This document shows positions 45,229-57,260 of a stretch of DNA of 64,000 nucleotides, piece after piece. The notes under the pieces were generated by a model. It searched no databases. It was not told the origin of the DNA and saw nothing but the letters and a program-made list of their open reading frames with translations. Origin of the DNA: Tetrapyrgos nigripes (taxonomy: Eukaryota > Basidiomycota > Agaricomycetes > Agaricales > Campanellaceae); NCBI GenBank assembly GCA_013368315.1, contig JAACJM010000001.1, positions 806,001 to 870,000 of the forward strand, read 5' to 3'. A program made the translations under genes and the position numbers. Each line of letters opens with the position of its first letter. Positions within the stretch are counted from its first letter, which is position 1.

Positions 45229-47690
45229 ATGGCTAGTCATGATGTCTGGCTAGACTTTGAGGTACATCCTTTGTCTTGATTCGACCGATACTGCCCTGAT
45301 GTGCTGTGTCAATCCTCAGAATCTTCGCCATAGCGTCAAACATAATACTGTCGACCGACTGAAACAGATTCTCTCCGGCCTCAACGACGAGTGTGGCATA
45401 CATATCTCAAAGTCCGGGAAAAAGCAGGACATCATCGACCGAATCGTGCAGACGTTGGACGCTTGGAAGCAGGCGAACGCAATAGAGAAGTGGACGAAAG
45501 CAAAGGCAATTCTGTATCAAGTTCGCAATTCAGGAACGTGAGTCCCTTCTTTCTGGATGTTATATGCACGTCGCTTCATGCTCTCTGTACCTGTCGTAGA
45601 TACACACCCACCCGAAGGCGTTGGTAGCTCCAGTCTTTATTCCTCAAATTCGGCATCATCTTCCATGTACAGCTCCTCTTCCACTGGAAAAATTCCCAGC
45701 TATAGTGCTCCAGGCTCCAGCTCCAGCTCCGCCGGCCGTTATGACCCTTATGCTCCTCGCAAATATTCAGGTTCATTCGGTGTTCCTGCTACATCCCCTG
45801 TAAAAACCGCTACTTCCAAGCAGCCAAGTGCGTGGTCTCTAAAATGATTCGATCTTCTCCACTTATCTTGCCTCAGGTTTGCGATTCAAAGATTCGCCAT
45901 TTTTCCGTGTAGATGATATGGTGTCTAGTGTTGTGGAATGTCCAGGTGCGCACTCATGCTAGCTTGCCTTGTATTCGGCGTTATTCATAGAACAAATCAG
46001 AGTCATCAAGTTCCATGGACCGTAGGCAACAAACCGTATTATTCACTCTTACTAGCCAACAATTGGATAAATTGAAGGGTGACAAGTACGTGCATCCTTT
46101 AAACCGCATTCAGCATCTCTTATCAGTCTTTATCTAGTTATCAACTTCGTCTTTTCTGCACCTCCTCCACATTTTATTCGAATTCCTCTCTTCGATACAA
46201 TCCTCCCTGTCCTATAGAATTCCCTCCGACATGTGAAGTCCGTGTCAACAACGTGCCGCTGACTGCGAGCTTGAAAGGGCTGAAGAAGAAACCCGGCACG
46301 GCGCCTCCCCCAGACTTGGGCAAATTCGTTCGGCTGAATACTACACAAAACCGCGTTGAAATGATTTATGTTAATAGTCAGCAGCCTACTCAGCCCAAGG
46401 TAAGGTCTCGTACATTCTTGCAAAATTGTGGATGCTGAACTTGCTTTCTACAGAAATACTATCTGGTCGTGCAGTTGGTAGAAACTACCAACGTTGTAAC
46501 GCTGGTAGATGGTTTGAAGAGGAATCATTTCAAAACCTGTGAAGAGATTCAGCAACAGAGTGAGTGATTTAGAGTTTTATTTTTCATTCAATGAGTAACA
46601 TTATGTCTCAGTCAAAGCTTCCAACTTGGAGGACGATGATATCATCGCTGGGCCCCAGAAAATGTCCTTGAAATGCCCGGTAAATGCTTTCACTCTCCCT
46701 ACACTTGCGCAAGACAGCTGACTTGGTTGTAGCTGACTCTGTTACGGGTGAACACACCCTGTCGTTCATCCAAGTGCGTACATAGGCAATGTTTCGACGC
46801 CACTTCGTGGTTTTCTGTTATGGAGCAAACCACAACCTGGCTGTGTCCAGTATGTGAACAAGTACTCGAAACAGGGGACCTCATCATCGATGGGTAAGAC
46901 ATCTCATCACTTTTAGAGTCATGCCTGACATTCAAACTTTGTCAGATTCTTCGAGAGCATCCTGAAAGCTTGCCCAGACACAGTCGAAGACGTCATGGTA
47001 GAAGCCGATGGCGAATGGCATACTACTGACAACAAGTATGGCTCTACGGCGTGGAAGATAAAGCATCCCCCAGAGAAATCCAAGCCTCCACCTCCTTCAC
47101 GCAAACCGTCTTTCAATCCAATCAAAGCCGCCACTCCGAGTAGCACTCATGGGAGTGCTTTTCCTAATGGCGATGCGAAGAAGCCTGCAGTGGAAATCAC
47201 CATACTCGACGATTCAGATGATGAGGATGAAGGCAGAGTGAAACGGGAGTTGTCGCCGTCGTTTGGGAAGTCAGTCAGCGCTGGTGCTTCGTTACCGCCG
47301 CAGACGCAGAGTCAAGAAGAAGTGATTGATCTGACACTGGATTCTGACGACGATGACGAACCTCCTCTCCGGGATTCGTTGAAACGAAAAGCATCGGATG
47401 CCGCGTTATCGCCTACCGAGTCCATTTGGAAAAAGGGTCGATTGGAAGCGAACCAACCCTCATCCTCTGTCAGTTCACGCGAAGCTGGCTTATCCAGCCC
47501 TGTCCCTGCCAATTCTTCGTCGGCAACTGCTGTACGTTATCCATCGACCTATCATAACGGGCCACCGATGCCCTCTGCATTTAGCGGCACTTCTTCGTTT
47601 GGACGAAACATGAATGGTGCGCCGCAGTTACCACCTTTGACGAGACCCTATCCCTACCAAAGCAACACGACGACGAACGGTTGGCCTTAG
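45229..47690 (+). CDS. SIZ/PIAS-type SUMO E3 ligase
   Basis: Start MASHDVWLDFE, then a SAP domain (HNTVDRLKQILSGLNDECGI, SGKKQDIIDRIVQTLDAW), a Ser/Tyr-rich linker, a PINIT domain (LRFKDSPFFRVDDMVSSVVE, ..., TLTSQQLDKLKGDKYQLRLF, CEVRVNNVPLTASLKGLKKK, YYLVVQLVETTNVVTLVDGL) and an SP-RING (CPLTLLRVNTPCRSSKCVHR, QCFDATSW, WLCPVCEQVLE). The acidic C-terminus carries two SUMO-interacting motifs, VEITILDDSDDEDE and EEVIDLTLDSDDDDE, and ends YQSNTTTNGWP. This is the complete Siz/PIAS order. The second junction uses acceptor GGTAG near 45628; an earlier acceptor hits a stop. Diverges from RRP36. Confidence 0.92.
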
Positions 47691-47994
47691 CATGTAGTAT
47701 TACTCTTTTTTCTTTGTTTACTTCTATGGGTACATACGCTTCATCCTGTAATTTCGCATACGGTACTACTGAATTGTAGCATGCATTGACAAGAAAATTG
47801 TGGTAAATTTGACAGACGGACCAGGAATCGGAACAATCTTTGACGTGTCAATCACGTGTTAATATTGAACCCTAACCCTAGGAATCGGAGAAGACCGGCG
47901 GCTCGCGCAAGTATTTCAGTCGCGCCCTGCAAAATTTTCAGTATCTTCACCTTTCCCAACTCACTCTCACCTCTCCCTTCTTCTCTAAAAAAAA
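47691..47994 (+). promoter_or_regulatory. ADP/ATP carrier promoter with E-box, CCCTAA repeats and pyrimidine tract
   Basis: CACGTG lies at 47853-47858, AACCCTAACCCTA at 47868-47880, and a CT-rich leader at 47940-47986 is followed by a short A-run directly before the ATG. This arrangement is typical of strongly expressed fungal genes. The role of the motifs is inferred. Confidence 0.5.
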
Positions 47995-49255
47995 ATGGCC
48001 GAAGCCAAGAAGGTCAAGACTCCCAAGGAGTTTGCCAGTCAGTCCCTTCTTTCCTTCGCCCTCTATGCTGTCCAGCTCATCGTCTTCGCTCCACAGTCGA
48101 CTTCATGATGGGTGGTGTTTCTGCTGTATGTCTTCTTTCCATCGTGTGCCGCCTTTCCGGTTCTCACTATACCTTCGTCTAGGCTGTCGCCAAGACCAGT
48201 GCCGCCCCCATTGAACGTATCAAGCTGCTGGTACAGAATCAGGATGAGATGGTACGTGGCGCGCTCGAGATTTTCATCTTTGTTTCTCATCCGTCTTTAG
48301 ATCAAGCAAGGTCGTCTTGCAACTCCGTATAAGGGTATCATGGACGCCTTCAGCCGTACCTACGCTGATGAGGGTCTCCTCTCCCTCTGGAGAGGTAACA
48401 CCGCCAACGTCATTCGTTACTTCCCCACTCAAGCCTTGAACTTTGCTTTCAGTGCGTGAAATTCTATATTTGCTTTTGGTCAGGTACTGATGTGTTTTTG
48501 CAGAGGATTACTTCAAATCACTTTTCGGTTTCAAGAAGCAGGATGGGTACTGGAAGTGGTTCGGGGGTAACGTTGCCTCTGGTGGTGCTGCTGGTGCTTC
48601 GTCATTGCTCTTCGTGTACTCCCTGGACTACGCCCGTACTCGTCTCGCCAACGATGCCAAGTCGGCAAAGGGTGGAGGACAACGTCAATTCAACGGTCTC
48701 GTCGATGTCTACAGAAAGACCTTGGCTTCTGATGGTCTCGCTGGTCTCTACCGTGGTTTCGTTCCTTCTGTCGTCGGTATCATCGTCTACCGTGGTCTCT
48801 ACTTCGGTGTCTACGACTCTCTTAGTAAGTTTTTTAAATTCCGCAATATCACGTCTTGAGCTCACCGTATATTTCAGAGCCCGTCGTCTTGGTTGGTGCT
48901 CTCCAGGGTTCCTTCTTGGCTTCTTTCGCTCTCGGTTGGGGTGTTACTATTGGTGCCGGTCTTGCTTCCTACCCTCTTGACACCATCCGGTATGTTCTAT
49001 TGTTTGCATGGTCCTTGACATTTTACTGATTATTCTGATAGTCGTCGTATGATGATGACTTCCGGTTCTGGTGTCAACTACAAGTCCATGTTCGATGCCG
49101 GTTCTCAAATTATCGCCAAGGAAGGTACCAAGTCGCTCTTCAAGGGTGCTGGTGCCAACATCCTTCGTGGTGTTGCTGGTGCTGGTGTGTTGTCCCTCTA
49201 CGACAAGCTGCAAGAAGTCATGTTCGGCAAGGTCTACTCTGGTGGATCTGGTTAG
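47995..49255 (+). CDS. AAC: Mitochondrial ADP/ATP carrier
   Basis: Inner-membrane nucleotide exchanger with three mitochondrial carrier repeats. Start [14 protein letters not shown], then [20 protein letters not shown] with [109 protein letters not shown] and the nucleotide-carrier signature RRRMMM. The end is [15 protein letters not shown]. About six introns of ~50 bp; the second exon is small. Strong codon bias (GGT, TCT, GTC, CGT) fits high expression. The length (just over 300 residues) is normal. Confidence 0.96.
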
Positions 49256-49442
49256 GCGTGCCCTTGGTTTTGGTGGGACTGAGTTCGGGGTCATTTATAT
49301 ACTTCCTTTTCATGATACTCTTAGATTTTTTATTGAGTTATTCATTCTCTTACGAGCTACTACCAAGGATACTTCAATATAATCTCGTAAAATAACTCGA
49401 GTGTGATTGAAACAAACTTTCCGGCTTTCCTTTTGACTGTCA

Positions 49443-51986
49443 ATGCGATGGTTACGCAGTGAAGCTGTAGGTCTGTACCAGCGGCTACGAACAGGCTATA
49501 TTCATCGTCTTTACACCTCGCAAGCTGCCCAACCCATCCTTTTGCGACCCTATCAAGAACAGTGCTTGAGTATATGTGAAGATGCTCTGAAGAGCGGTAG
49601 TTCGCGCATCGGCGTGTCTCTCCCAACGGGTGCCGGGAAGACGACTGTCTTTATCTCTCTGCTGTCCCGGATACATGCCCCTCCTACGGCCCCTTCTGCG
49701 ACTAAATCTCTCATCATAGTCAACAGTATTGAGTTGGCCCGACAAACCGCAGAACAGGCTGCCCGACTGTTTCCCTCTTGGACTGTTGAAATTGAGCAAG
49801 GTGTCAAGCATAAAGCTTCAGGCCAAGCAGATGTGTATGTTTCTTTTGTCCAGCCATTCTCCATGCTCTACAAATTTTGTTCTCCAGGACTGTTGCCACA
49901 TATCAAACGCTTCTTCAAGCAGAGCGTATTGTAAAATTTGACGTCCAAAATCTCAAAGCAATCATCGTTGATGAAGCACATCATGCGGCTGCTCCCTCGT
50001 TCGTTCATCTCATTCCTACAACACAGGAGCGACCACTAAGAAAGCTTTATTGCAGATATCGCCAAATCTTGTCTCATTTTCACCCAGACATCAAGAATCC
50101 CGACCCAGATTTTACACTCCCTTCACGCAGTATTCCAATCGTCGGGTTTTCAGCTACATTCAGTCGGCACGATGGTCTGGCATTGGGCTCTGTTTTTGAA
50201 CGAATTGTATATCATCGGGATTTCTTGAACATGATTAAAGAACAATGGTAAAGGCGCCATTCGAGTTGACTCTTCGGTACGAAATCTAATACTTTTTAGG
50301 TTATGCGACGTGCGTTTCACGACCGTACAAGCCAAGATCAATTTCTCGGATGTGACCGTCAACTCTCGTACTGGCGATTTTAACCCGACAAGTTTGGCAC
50401 AAGTAATCAATACCGACACTATCAATCACCTCGTCGTCCAGACCTGGTTGGATCGGGCAGGTGAGCTACGCGCTTGAGCAAGGACATATCTAAGACTCAT
50501 ACTCGTACTAGCGGCCGAAAGAAAGTCAACCCTGATCTTCTGCGTCAACATCGCTCATACTGAGGCCCTTACACAAGTGTTTCGTGGATTTGGTATAGAT
50601 GCTCGTTATCTCTATTCAAAAACGCCAGCCGCCGAACGTAAGGCATTGGTTGCAGCCTTCAAAGCTGGTCAATACCCTGTGTTGCTCAACTGTGGTAAGT
50701 TTTCATCTGGCTTCCTGTTCTTCTCTGCAGTCACTCACCTTTGGATCAGCGATTCTGACGGAGGGTGCCGATATTCCTAATGTAGATTGTGTCATCGTAG
50801 CCAGACCTACACGGTCTCGGAACGTTTTTGCTCAGATGGTGCGTCTCATGTGCTTGATTGGGTTGTTTTACTGAGCCAGAAAAATCCAAAGATTGGACGG
50901 GGAATGAGACTTTCACCTGCTACCGGAAAGAAGGACTGTCGTATAATTGATTTTGTGGACAGCTTATCTCGTGTCTCTGGAGTGGTTTCTACCCCAACTC
51001 TTTTTGGCCTTGACCCCAATGAAATCGCAGTAGATGGTATGTAGTATTTCTTCTCAATCTCCTATTCCAGCACACATTGACCATGCCGTAGATGAGTCAC
51101 TGGAATCACTCGAAGAACGCTCTTCGGAAGCGATTGGTAGAAGCGATAGCAGAGATGACATTCCAGAGCCAACTTCTGTCACCTATACGGATTACGAAGA
51201 TCCGTTTTCGTTCGTTCAAGACTCGTCTGGTACCCCTCCACACGTTGCACAGTTGAGTACCCATGCTTGGGTCGGGTGCGGGAACGAGATATATGTCCTC
51301 GATTGCCTTGGGAGAGGCTTCGTCAGGATAGACCAGGTCGAGGCTGATGAAGGTCAGTCACTCATTGTTTTCTGTGCTGATCGAGCTCATAAAGGAACGA
51401 ACACCGGTACCAGAATCTGAAACTCACTACAGTGCTTCCTTTACACCGGCCGCTTTAGACAAAGGAACAGCAAAGGGTCTCAAGATATCGCCTTTCTTCA
51501 GGAGCCGCCATGTGCTTACTGCGAAAAAGTTGGATGAAGCCATCAGGGGATGCGACACTTATGTCAAAACCAAAGTAATTCGCGGAAATCTAGCACTTGG
51601 GTATGAGCTTTTATCCTTCTGAGATAAACGTACTTTTGATCCATGTCCGATTCTGCAGGCTTCTGCGCTCTGCTCGTTGGAGAAAAACCCCTGCTACCGA
51701 ACAACAAATCAAATTCGTAGGAAAGCGATGGTCCAAGCGTTCGGACGACTCGGACAAGAAACTTGAAAATCTTACCAAGGGTGAGGCGGCCAACATTATA
51801 ACACGACTGAAACATGGAGCTCAGGTATTTACATGCATAACTGTTTAGCGAATATCGTGCTGACAGAGAATACAGTCTCGACATCAGAAGCAGAGAAAAG
51901 CTGCATTGGCAGTGGTAAAGTCCGAAGCTAAGGAAGCTGCTCGTCGTGATCGGGAAACCGTGCGCGTAGGGCCTTTGTCTACATAG
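49443..51986 (+). CDS. IRC3: IRC3-like mitochondrial DEAH-box helicase
   Basis: Superfamily 2 helicase. The N-terminus [20 protein letters not shown] is basic and mitochondrion-like. Motifs: LRPYQEQCL (Q-like), [12 protein letters not shown] (Walker A), [17 protein letters not shown] (Ia), [25 protein letters not shown] (DEAH), [16 protein letters not shown] (SAT), [38 protein letters not shown] (V) and [16 protein letters not shown] (VI). A C-terminal ~300-residue extension follows, with [19 protein letters not shown] and [20 protein letters not shown], ending RVGPLST. This matches the IRC3 family, which acts on branched mitochondrial DNA in yeast. Several introns. Converges on the pseudouridine gene 30 bp downstream. 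Confidence 0.88.
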
Positions 51987-52016
51987 TCGACTTGGCCAGT
52001 CTATCTATTAGTACCA

Positions 52017-55000
52017 CTACAATATACCCATTTTCGAAAGTTCTGGCGAAACTGCGAGTGTACTGCCTAGAGTTAGGATAGCGGCTTGCTGAGCAAGTGT
52101 AACTACTCCTGCCAATGACTCTGGGTTTTGAGTGAATGCTAGTGGTTGCTTCACAAGCGACGCTAATAAAGCCCCAACAAACGAATCTCCAGCGCCCGTC
52201 ACATTTACCACTCTCTCGATTGGCAAAGGAGGGGAATGGCAAATTACTACTCTCTCAGAGGAGCTGCCTTGAGATACGATGCATCTTCCCTGGACATTAC
52301 TGACCTCCCGCAGCCAACCTGAAGTAGGACTGGTCGATTCCGAAACCCGCATTACAACTACAACACCCTTCTCCCCGCATTTGATGATGATGTGCTGGAA
52401 GAGCGGTAGTAAGTTGATAGCTTGTTGAGCCACACCCTGTTCGACTAAGAATGAAAGGGTTCCTCTGCTGGAGTCTGCAATGGAAGCATTCATTCTGGAA
52501 AGATGCTCCAGGTCCGTTCGGAATTGAGCTCCTATGGAGAAATTATCGAGTGTTTTCCACCAATTGGAATGGGAGAACAGTTCCAGAGGTCCCTCACGAG
52601 CGTCTTGGTAGATTCGAGTAAGCTCCAGAAGATTGGGAGTTATAAAGTCGATCCCAGTTCCGCTCATTGTTGACTCTACGCTTTGGAGTATGCGTGCAGA
52701 TTTCATGAGGGATGTGGGTTCACTGGAATCAAAGTAAAATGACGTTGAAAGTCTCAGTCATAGATAAACACCTACAATAGCACTGACATGGAAACTTAGT
52801 CTAGATAATTGTAAAGACTCAAAGCTACATACCTTTGATCCCTTCTTCTTTACACTTCTTGACCAGTTTAGCAAGACTTACAGCAGAGAGATTTCCGTCA
52901 AAAGCAATAACGGCAGGCTTTTTGTTCTGGATGCTCTCAAGCGTCTTCATACATTTGCAAGATTAGCACACAGTACCCAGGTCACAAGTAAGGCAAGAAT
53001 AGTAGCCCAACCTTTGACACATCGAGACTTTCTGTGATCCCCATATCTGCAATTCCTGTGAGCAGATTTCCATGGGCATCTAGGATCATGTTGCATGTAG
53101 ATGTGCGACAATCATCTTGAACAATGAAACCATCGTTCCTCAGCCCCAGCTTTCTCGTCTCTTCGCTCACGAGTTTACCAAAAGAATCATTGCCGATCGG
53201 TGATACTAGCAATACGGATTCGTTGGACAGTACTCGAGAAGCAGCCTCAGCGATATTTCTTGCAACGCCACCTAATGAGACAGAGACACGCCCTGGTATC
53301 GTGGAGTGCACCAAAAGATTCTCGTCCGAGAGCTCAGCTCCAGAGGCGGAGATGTCCACAGCCGCAGCACCCAGCACAATGAGTTCTGTTGATTGAGTTT
53401 TCTGTGTGTTGATGGTTTCAACCCCGGATGACTCGTGTTGCGGCTCTGTTCGACTGTATGTTCCAACATGCGTTGCTGACACTTGAGGAGAGAGACCGCC
53501 AAAGCCCTTACAAAAGAAAAGAACAATTGGTTATATATAGGTCTAAGTGGTACTGCACAGACATTTCTAATCTCTTACATCGTGCTCCCTCAACAGGTTC
53601 TCATATTGTACAGCAATTTGGCTACCTGGGAGGTCGTGAGCACGTTGTCCCTCCACACGTACGAATACACTCACCAACGGCGGCGGTATTCTTCAGCAAC
53701 GCAACGTTGTTCTTCAGCGATTCTCCTTGAGTTAGTTCACCGACACGTTTTAACAGCCATGGTGTTGCATCATTGCCACTGCTCATGACACCGTTTTGTT
53801 CAGATTCTCTGACTGCTTGATCGACGGCTTTTTGAATCTCAAGTCCGGTGGCTTCATATTCCTGGGGAATAGGCACAGCTATGAGTGCGCCATTGCTCAA
53901 ACCTAACTGCCACTGGGAATCTAGAAGATGGTAGTGTCAAGAGCATGCGGAAACGAAAGAAAGAGGGACTAACGCAGAACACGAGCTGCCGAAATGGGAT
54001 CTTCAACATTCCAAGGGACCTTGAAATATTATATCAACATGCAATTGTCAATGAACTGGTAAATGAAATAACCTGGTAACCACTTCGGGGAGAAAAGAAT
54101 GCGGGGAAATCGCGCGTTTTTCCGTAGCTGATCACAGGCACACCGAGAGTTTCCTGTGAATTGTTCATCCAGCAAGCATTTGCATTAACGCACAGAAGTA
54201 CATACAAGGTATTCCAGAGTTCTGCAAATTTTCAATCAGATCGTTTTTGCTAGAAATTGGGCGAGTACAAACCTTCCAATGTCCAGTATTGATTTTACAC
54301 CGGAGGATACGATGCCAACAGGACACCGAGCAAGTTCTCCGAGATCTGCCGAAATATCCATCGAGTTTTCTCCGCCTCGATGCACGCCTCCAAGTCTGAA
54401 CAACATCCAAGTCAAAATTCCATGTATATTATGAACGTAAAGGTAGAACTCGCCCCCCCGTGGCGAAGACTTTTATGCCTACTGAAGGTTAATATATCTC
54501 GCATTATGCCAGCAAGAGAGCACTCACCTACTAAGCTAGCAAAAATTGACGTGCTGCAAATCGTTGTCCCACCATTCGACCTTGTAGCAATGGCTGCGCC
54601 AATGTCTCTTCGCGAAATTTTTGTAGCCTTCACTTGGCAGATCCTCTCGAGCTCGCTAGGATTCAGTCCAATCTTGACGCGTCCATCGAGTATTGCTATC
54701 GTTGCTGGAATTGATCCATTAGACCGGACAATATCTTCGAGTGTTGACGCTAATGCATGATTTTCAGGTTGTTTGAAGCCGTGAGTGACAAGGGCAGTCT
54801 CCAAGGCTAGCAAGGGCTTGTAAGTGGAGCTAGAGTTTCAAAATATAATTTACGGACCTACTACCGGCTTGTTGGCATGAAGACCATCGAGGACCTCTGG
54901 ATGAATGTCGACAGGGGCCTTGCTTTCCAATAGCTTTCGGATAAGAGATGAAGGGGCAGTTGCAAGCCCACGACAAAATGGTCGAGGTCTACGCTTGATT

Positions 55001-55026
55001 GCAGTACGCAGATTGGACCGGAACAT
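52017..55026 (-). CDS. Bifunctional pseudouridine-5'-phosphate glycosidase / PfkB pseudouridine kinase fusion
   Basis: Two enzymes of pseudouridine breakdown joined in one chain. The N-terminus [20 protein letters not shown] looks like a mitochondrial presequence. The PsuG (IndA-like) domain follows: [125 protein letters not shown] and [20 protein letters not shown]. The PfkB domain starts at [16 protein letters not shown] and includes [48 protein letters not shown] and the catalytic [20 protein letters not shown], ending LSKMGIL. PsuG splits the C-glycoside to uracil and ribose-5-phosphate; PsuK phosphorylates pseudouridine first. Such fusions are known in eukaryotes. It starts 48 bp from the divergent MoaE gene. 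Confidence 0.9.
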
Positions 55027-55074
55027 GGAGAGGGACAGTAGTAGACTTTTCACACGACCGCTTCGGTGCTCACC

Positions 55075-55596
55075 ATGTCAATGTTACCGCCGTCTGCATC
55101 AGTCGAGGCGAAATCTGAAGCGTCTGGTGCAATATGTGCAATATCCTATACTCTAGATGTACCAGCTATCATCCGATCAGTTTGTGACGACGGAGCTGGC
55201 GCAAACGTTCACTTCATCGGGTACGTACATCCAACCCTTTCTCTAATTGCAAAGACTTATTGGATCAGAACAACGCGTAACTCATTTCAAGGAAAAGTAG
55301 TGACAAGATTAGAATATCAAGCCTACTCAAAGCTAGCCGTGAAAACGATGATGGACATCGTACAACGCGCTATTGAGAGCCACAGCCCCGCCAAGTGTGC
55401 CGTCTGGCACCGTATTGGCGTAGTGCCAGTAGGAGAGCCTTCGATAGTGGTGGCAGTATCTGCCCCTCATCGTAAAGAAGCGTTTTCCGCATGTGAACAA
55501 ATTCTCGAAGAGGTCAAACAGAAAGCCCAGATTTGGAAGAGAGAGTATTACGAAGGGGAAGATGAGAATGCTGCACAATGGAAATCCAATGCTTAG
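55075..55596 (+). CDS. Molybdopterin synthase large (catalytic) subunit, MoaE/MOCS2B
   Basis: Inserts sulfur into precursor Z to give molybdopterin. Start MSMLPPSASVEAKSEASGAI at 55075 (an ATG-like codon further up is not supported). Core: VHFIG joined by a short intron to TTRNSFQGKVVTRLEYQAYS, VKTMMDIVQRAIESHSPAKC, AVWHRIGVVPVGEPSIVVAV, SAPHRKEAFSACEQILEEVK and QKAQIWKREYYEGEDENAAQ, ending WKSNA. The conserved lysines of the active site (KxxxxIWKREYY) are present. About 150 residues, the normal length. The gene shares a very short promoter with the pseudouridine fusion and ends 28 bp from ICE2. Confidence 0.92.
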   Translation: MSMLPPSASVEAKSEASGAICAISYTLDVPAIIRSVCDDGAGANVHFIGYVHPTLSLIAKTYWIRTTRNSFQGKVVTRLEYQAYSKLAVKTMMDIVQRAIESHSPAKCAVWHRIGVVPVGEPSIVVAVSAPHRKEAFSACEQILEEVKQKAQIWKREYYEGEDENAAQWKSNA

Positions 55597-55624
55597 AGCA
55601 GAGCTGAATGCGTTCATATGTACG

Positions 55625-57026
55625 TTAGTCTCTCTTCCTCCATTTCTCCGAGCCAACTTGATCGTCTTCTCCGCTCACTAGCAACTCGATCCCCCATATG
55701 GCGAGAGTCAAGAAGATATTGATCCACCCTAAAAGAAAATGTTAAAATCACTGTACGATTCGCCAAGATACCTGTACTCACTCCACCAGCTCAGGCCGGA
55801 ATAATCCAACACTTGAGGCGAAAAATATTTAGCATAGTGTACATGATATGCCAGCACGCGACTTACAGAGCAACTGTGAATAGCAGAGCACATAGAGCAC
55901 CTGGCGATAAGTGAGAAGCAATCGTGTCAAGTTCCCTGTCTTTAAAAACATTGATGAAACAGCTAGCATCAATAGATAGTCGTACATACCGGCCGGTCCT
56001 CCCAGTCTCCACCATCCCCATTATCACCTTCCCAACTGTCCGCACCTATGGTTGGCAGGATGCGCGAAGCCAAATGCAATATTATCAATCGGTACAGAAG
56101 TGCGATAATGACCGGCTTGGGAAGAGTATTGGTCACGAAATTCAGCAAGGCCTGTAGGTGCGGAACCACATTGGGAAGGAGGGGAAGACTAGCGATGATT
56201 TAAGCAAATGCGAACCAGCTCAAAGACATTATATACGCACTAAGTCGAGGTGAGGTCAAGAGGAGCAGCTGCTTGATCGAAACCGCAAAGCCAGACGTTG
56301 TAAGCGATGAAGAGAGCGATCGAAGAGGACTCGATGATATTTGTTCTGCGAAGGGCGAAGCCGATGAAGGTTAGGAATAGCAGGGCTGTGAGCGCGACTC
56401 CGAGAAGGGTTGATGAAAGCGGAGAAGAAGCTGCCGAGGGATACACAGCAACAATCCACCAAGCAAAAAGCACGTATGCGACAGCCGATGAGATGAGAAA
56501 TCCAAACTGATATATCTCTCCCTCCTCTACCAACTTCTTTCCTTCCTGTCCCACTTTTTGCGCGACCAATAAACTTGATAGTCCCTAGTGCAGAGGTGCA
56601 TCAGAACATGACACGGCAAGAGGAGTTCAAGACCAACTTCTAAGAAGATGAACAAAGGCCCGCTCAATTTCAGGCCGGTCTCCCACCAGCTTGTTGCAAA
56701 GAGAATCCAGGGATCCGGAGAAGACGAGAAAACATTGAAGACTAGTAGAAGAAGAAATGGGTGCATTGGGACTTGCAAAACGGACAAAGCAGCCGAGCCC
56801 CAGAGCAGTCTCAGCGTGCCATGAATAGCGCCATGTAAGGAGAGTAGAAGAGATAAGAGTAGAAATGCTGGCTTTGACAAAGTGGCGGTTAGAGGCAAAA
56901 ACAAGAGAATCTGCAGAAATGACGACGCCCTATAACATGATATGGTGAGTCTTGAAACCTGCGGTAAACTCTCAAAACGACTTACTTGGCCGTGTTGGCC
57001 ACCGCCTTCCAGACGAGAGTGGACAT
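55625..57026 (-). CDS. ICE2: ER membrane protein ICE2
   Basis: Multi-pass ER protein involved in cortical ER structure and lipid metabolism in yeast. Start MSTLVWKAVANTASALFLQI, then hydrophobic LLFLPLTATLSKPAFLLLSL, LRLLWGSAALSVLQVPMHPF, LLLLVFNVFSSSPDPWILFA and WWETGLKLSGPLFIFLEGLS with SLLVAQKVGQEGKKLVEEGE (the clearest ICE2 signature). It continues YQFGFLISSAVAYVLFAWWI, SSTLLGVALTALLFLTFIGF, ESSSIALFIAYNVWLCGF, YLPLLPNVVPHLQALLNF, PKPVIIALLYRLILHLASRI, QVLYVLCYSQLL and WWRWINIFLTLAIWGIELLV. At least seven introns, each recognised because reading through gives a stop. Assignment rests on motif order; confidence is moderate to high. Confidence 0.82.
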
Positions 57027-57260
57027 GAAAGAAATCTATAAGTGCGTCACCGTCCTAACATGAGGGTTTTGACAAAAAGGCGTGCCCGCCTTAGCCTCCA
57101 TTGTATTAGCAAATTTAAAGGAACGCTGCGTCACATTCGGGTAAATTTCGACTACACATTAACTCATGTTTAAGATAAATCTACTATAGGAAGACAAGAC
57201 AGTATCGTACTCAAGTACAAATTCCACAGACAGCAATGAGACAGCAATATCAGACAGAGA

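Noticed and set aside
47868..47880. CCCTAA repeats as an internal telomere relic
   Set aside because: Only two units, inside a normal promoter; far too short for an interstitial telomere.
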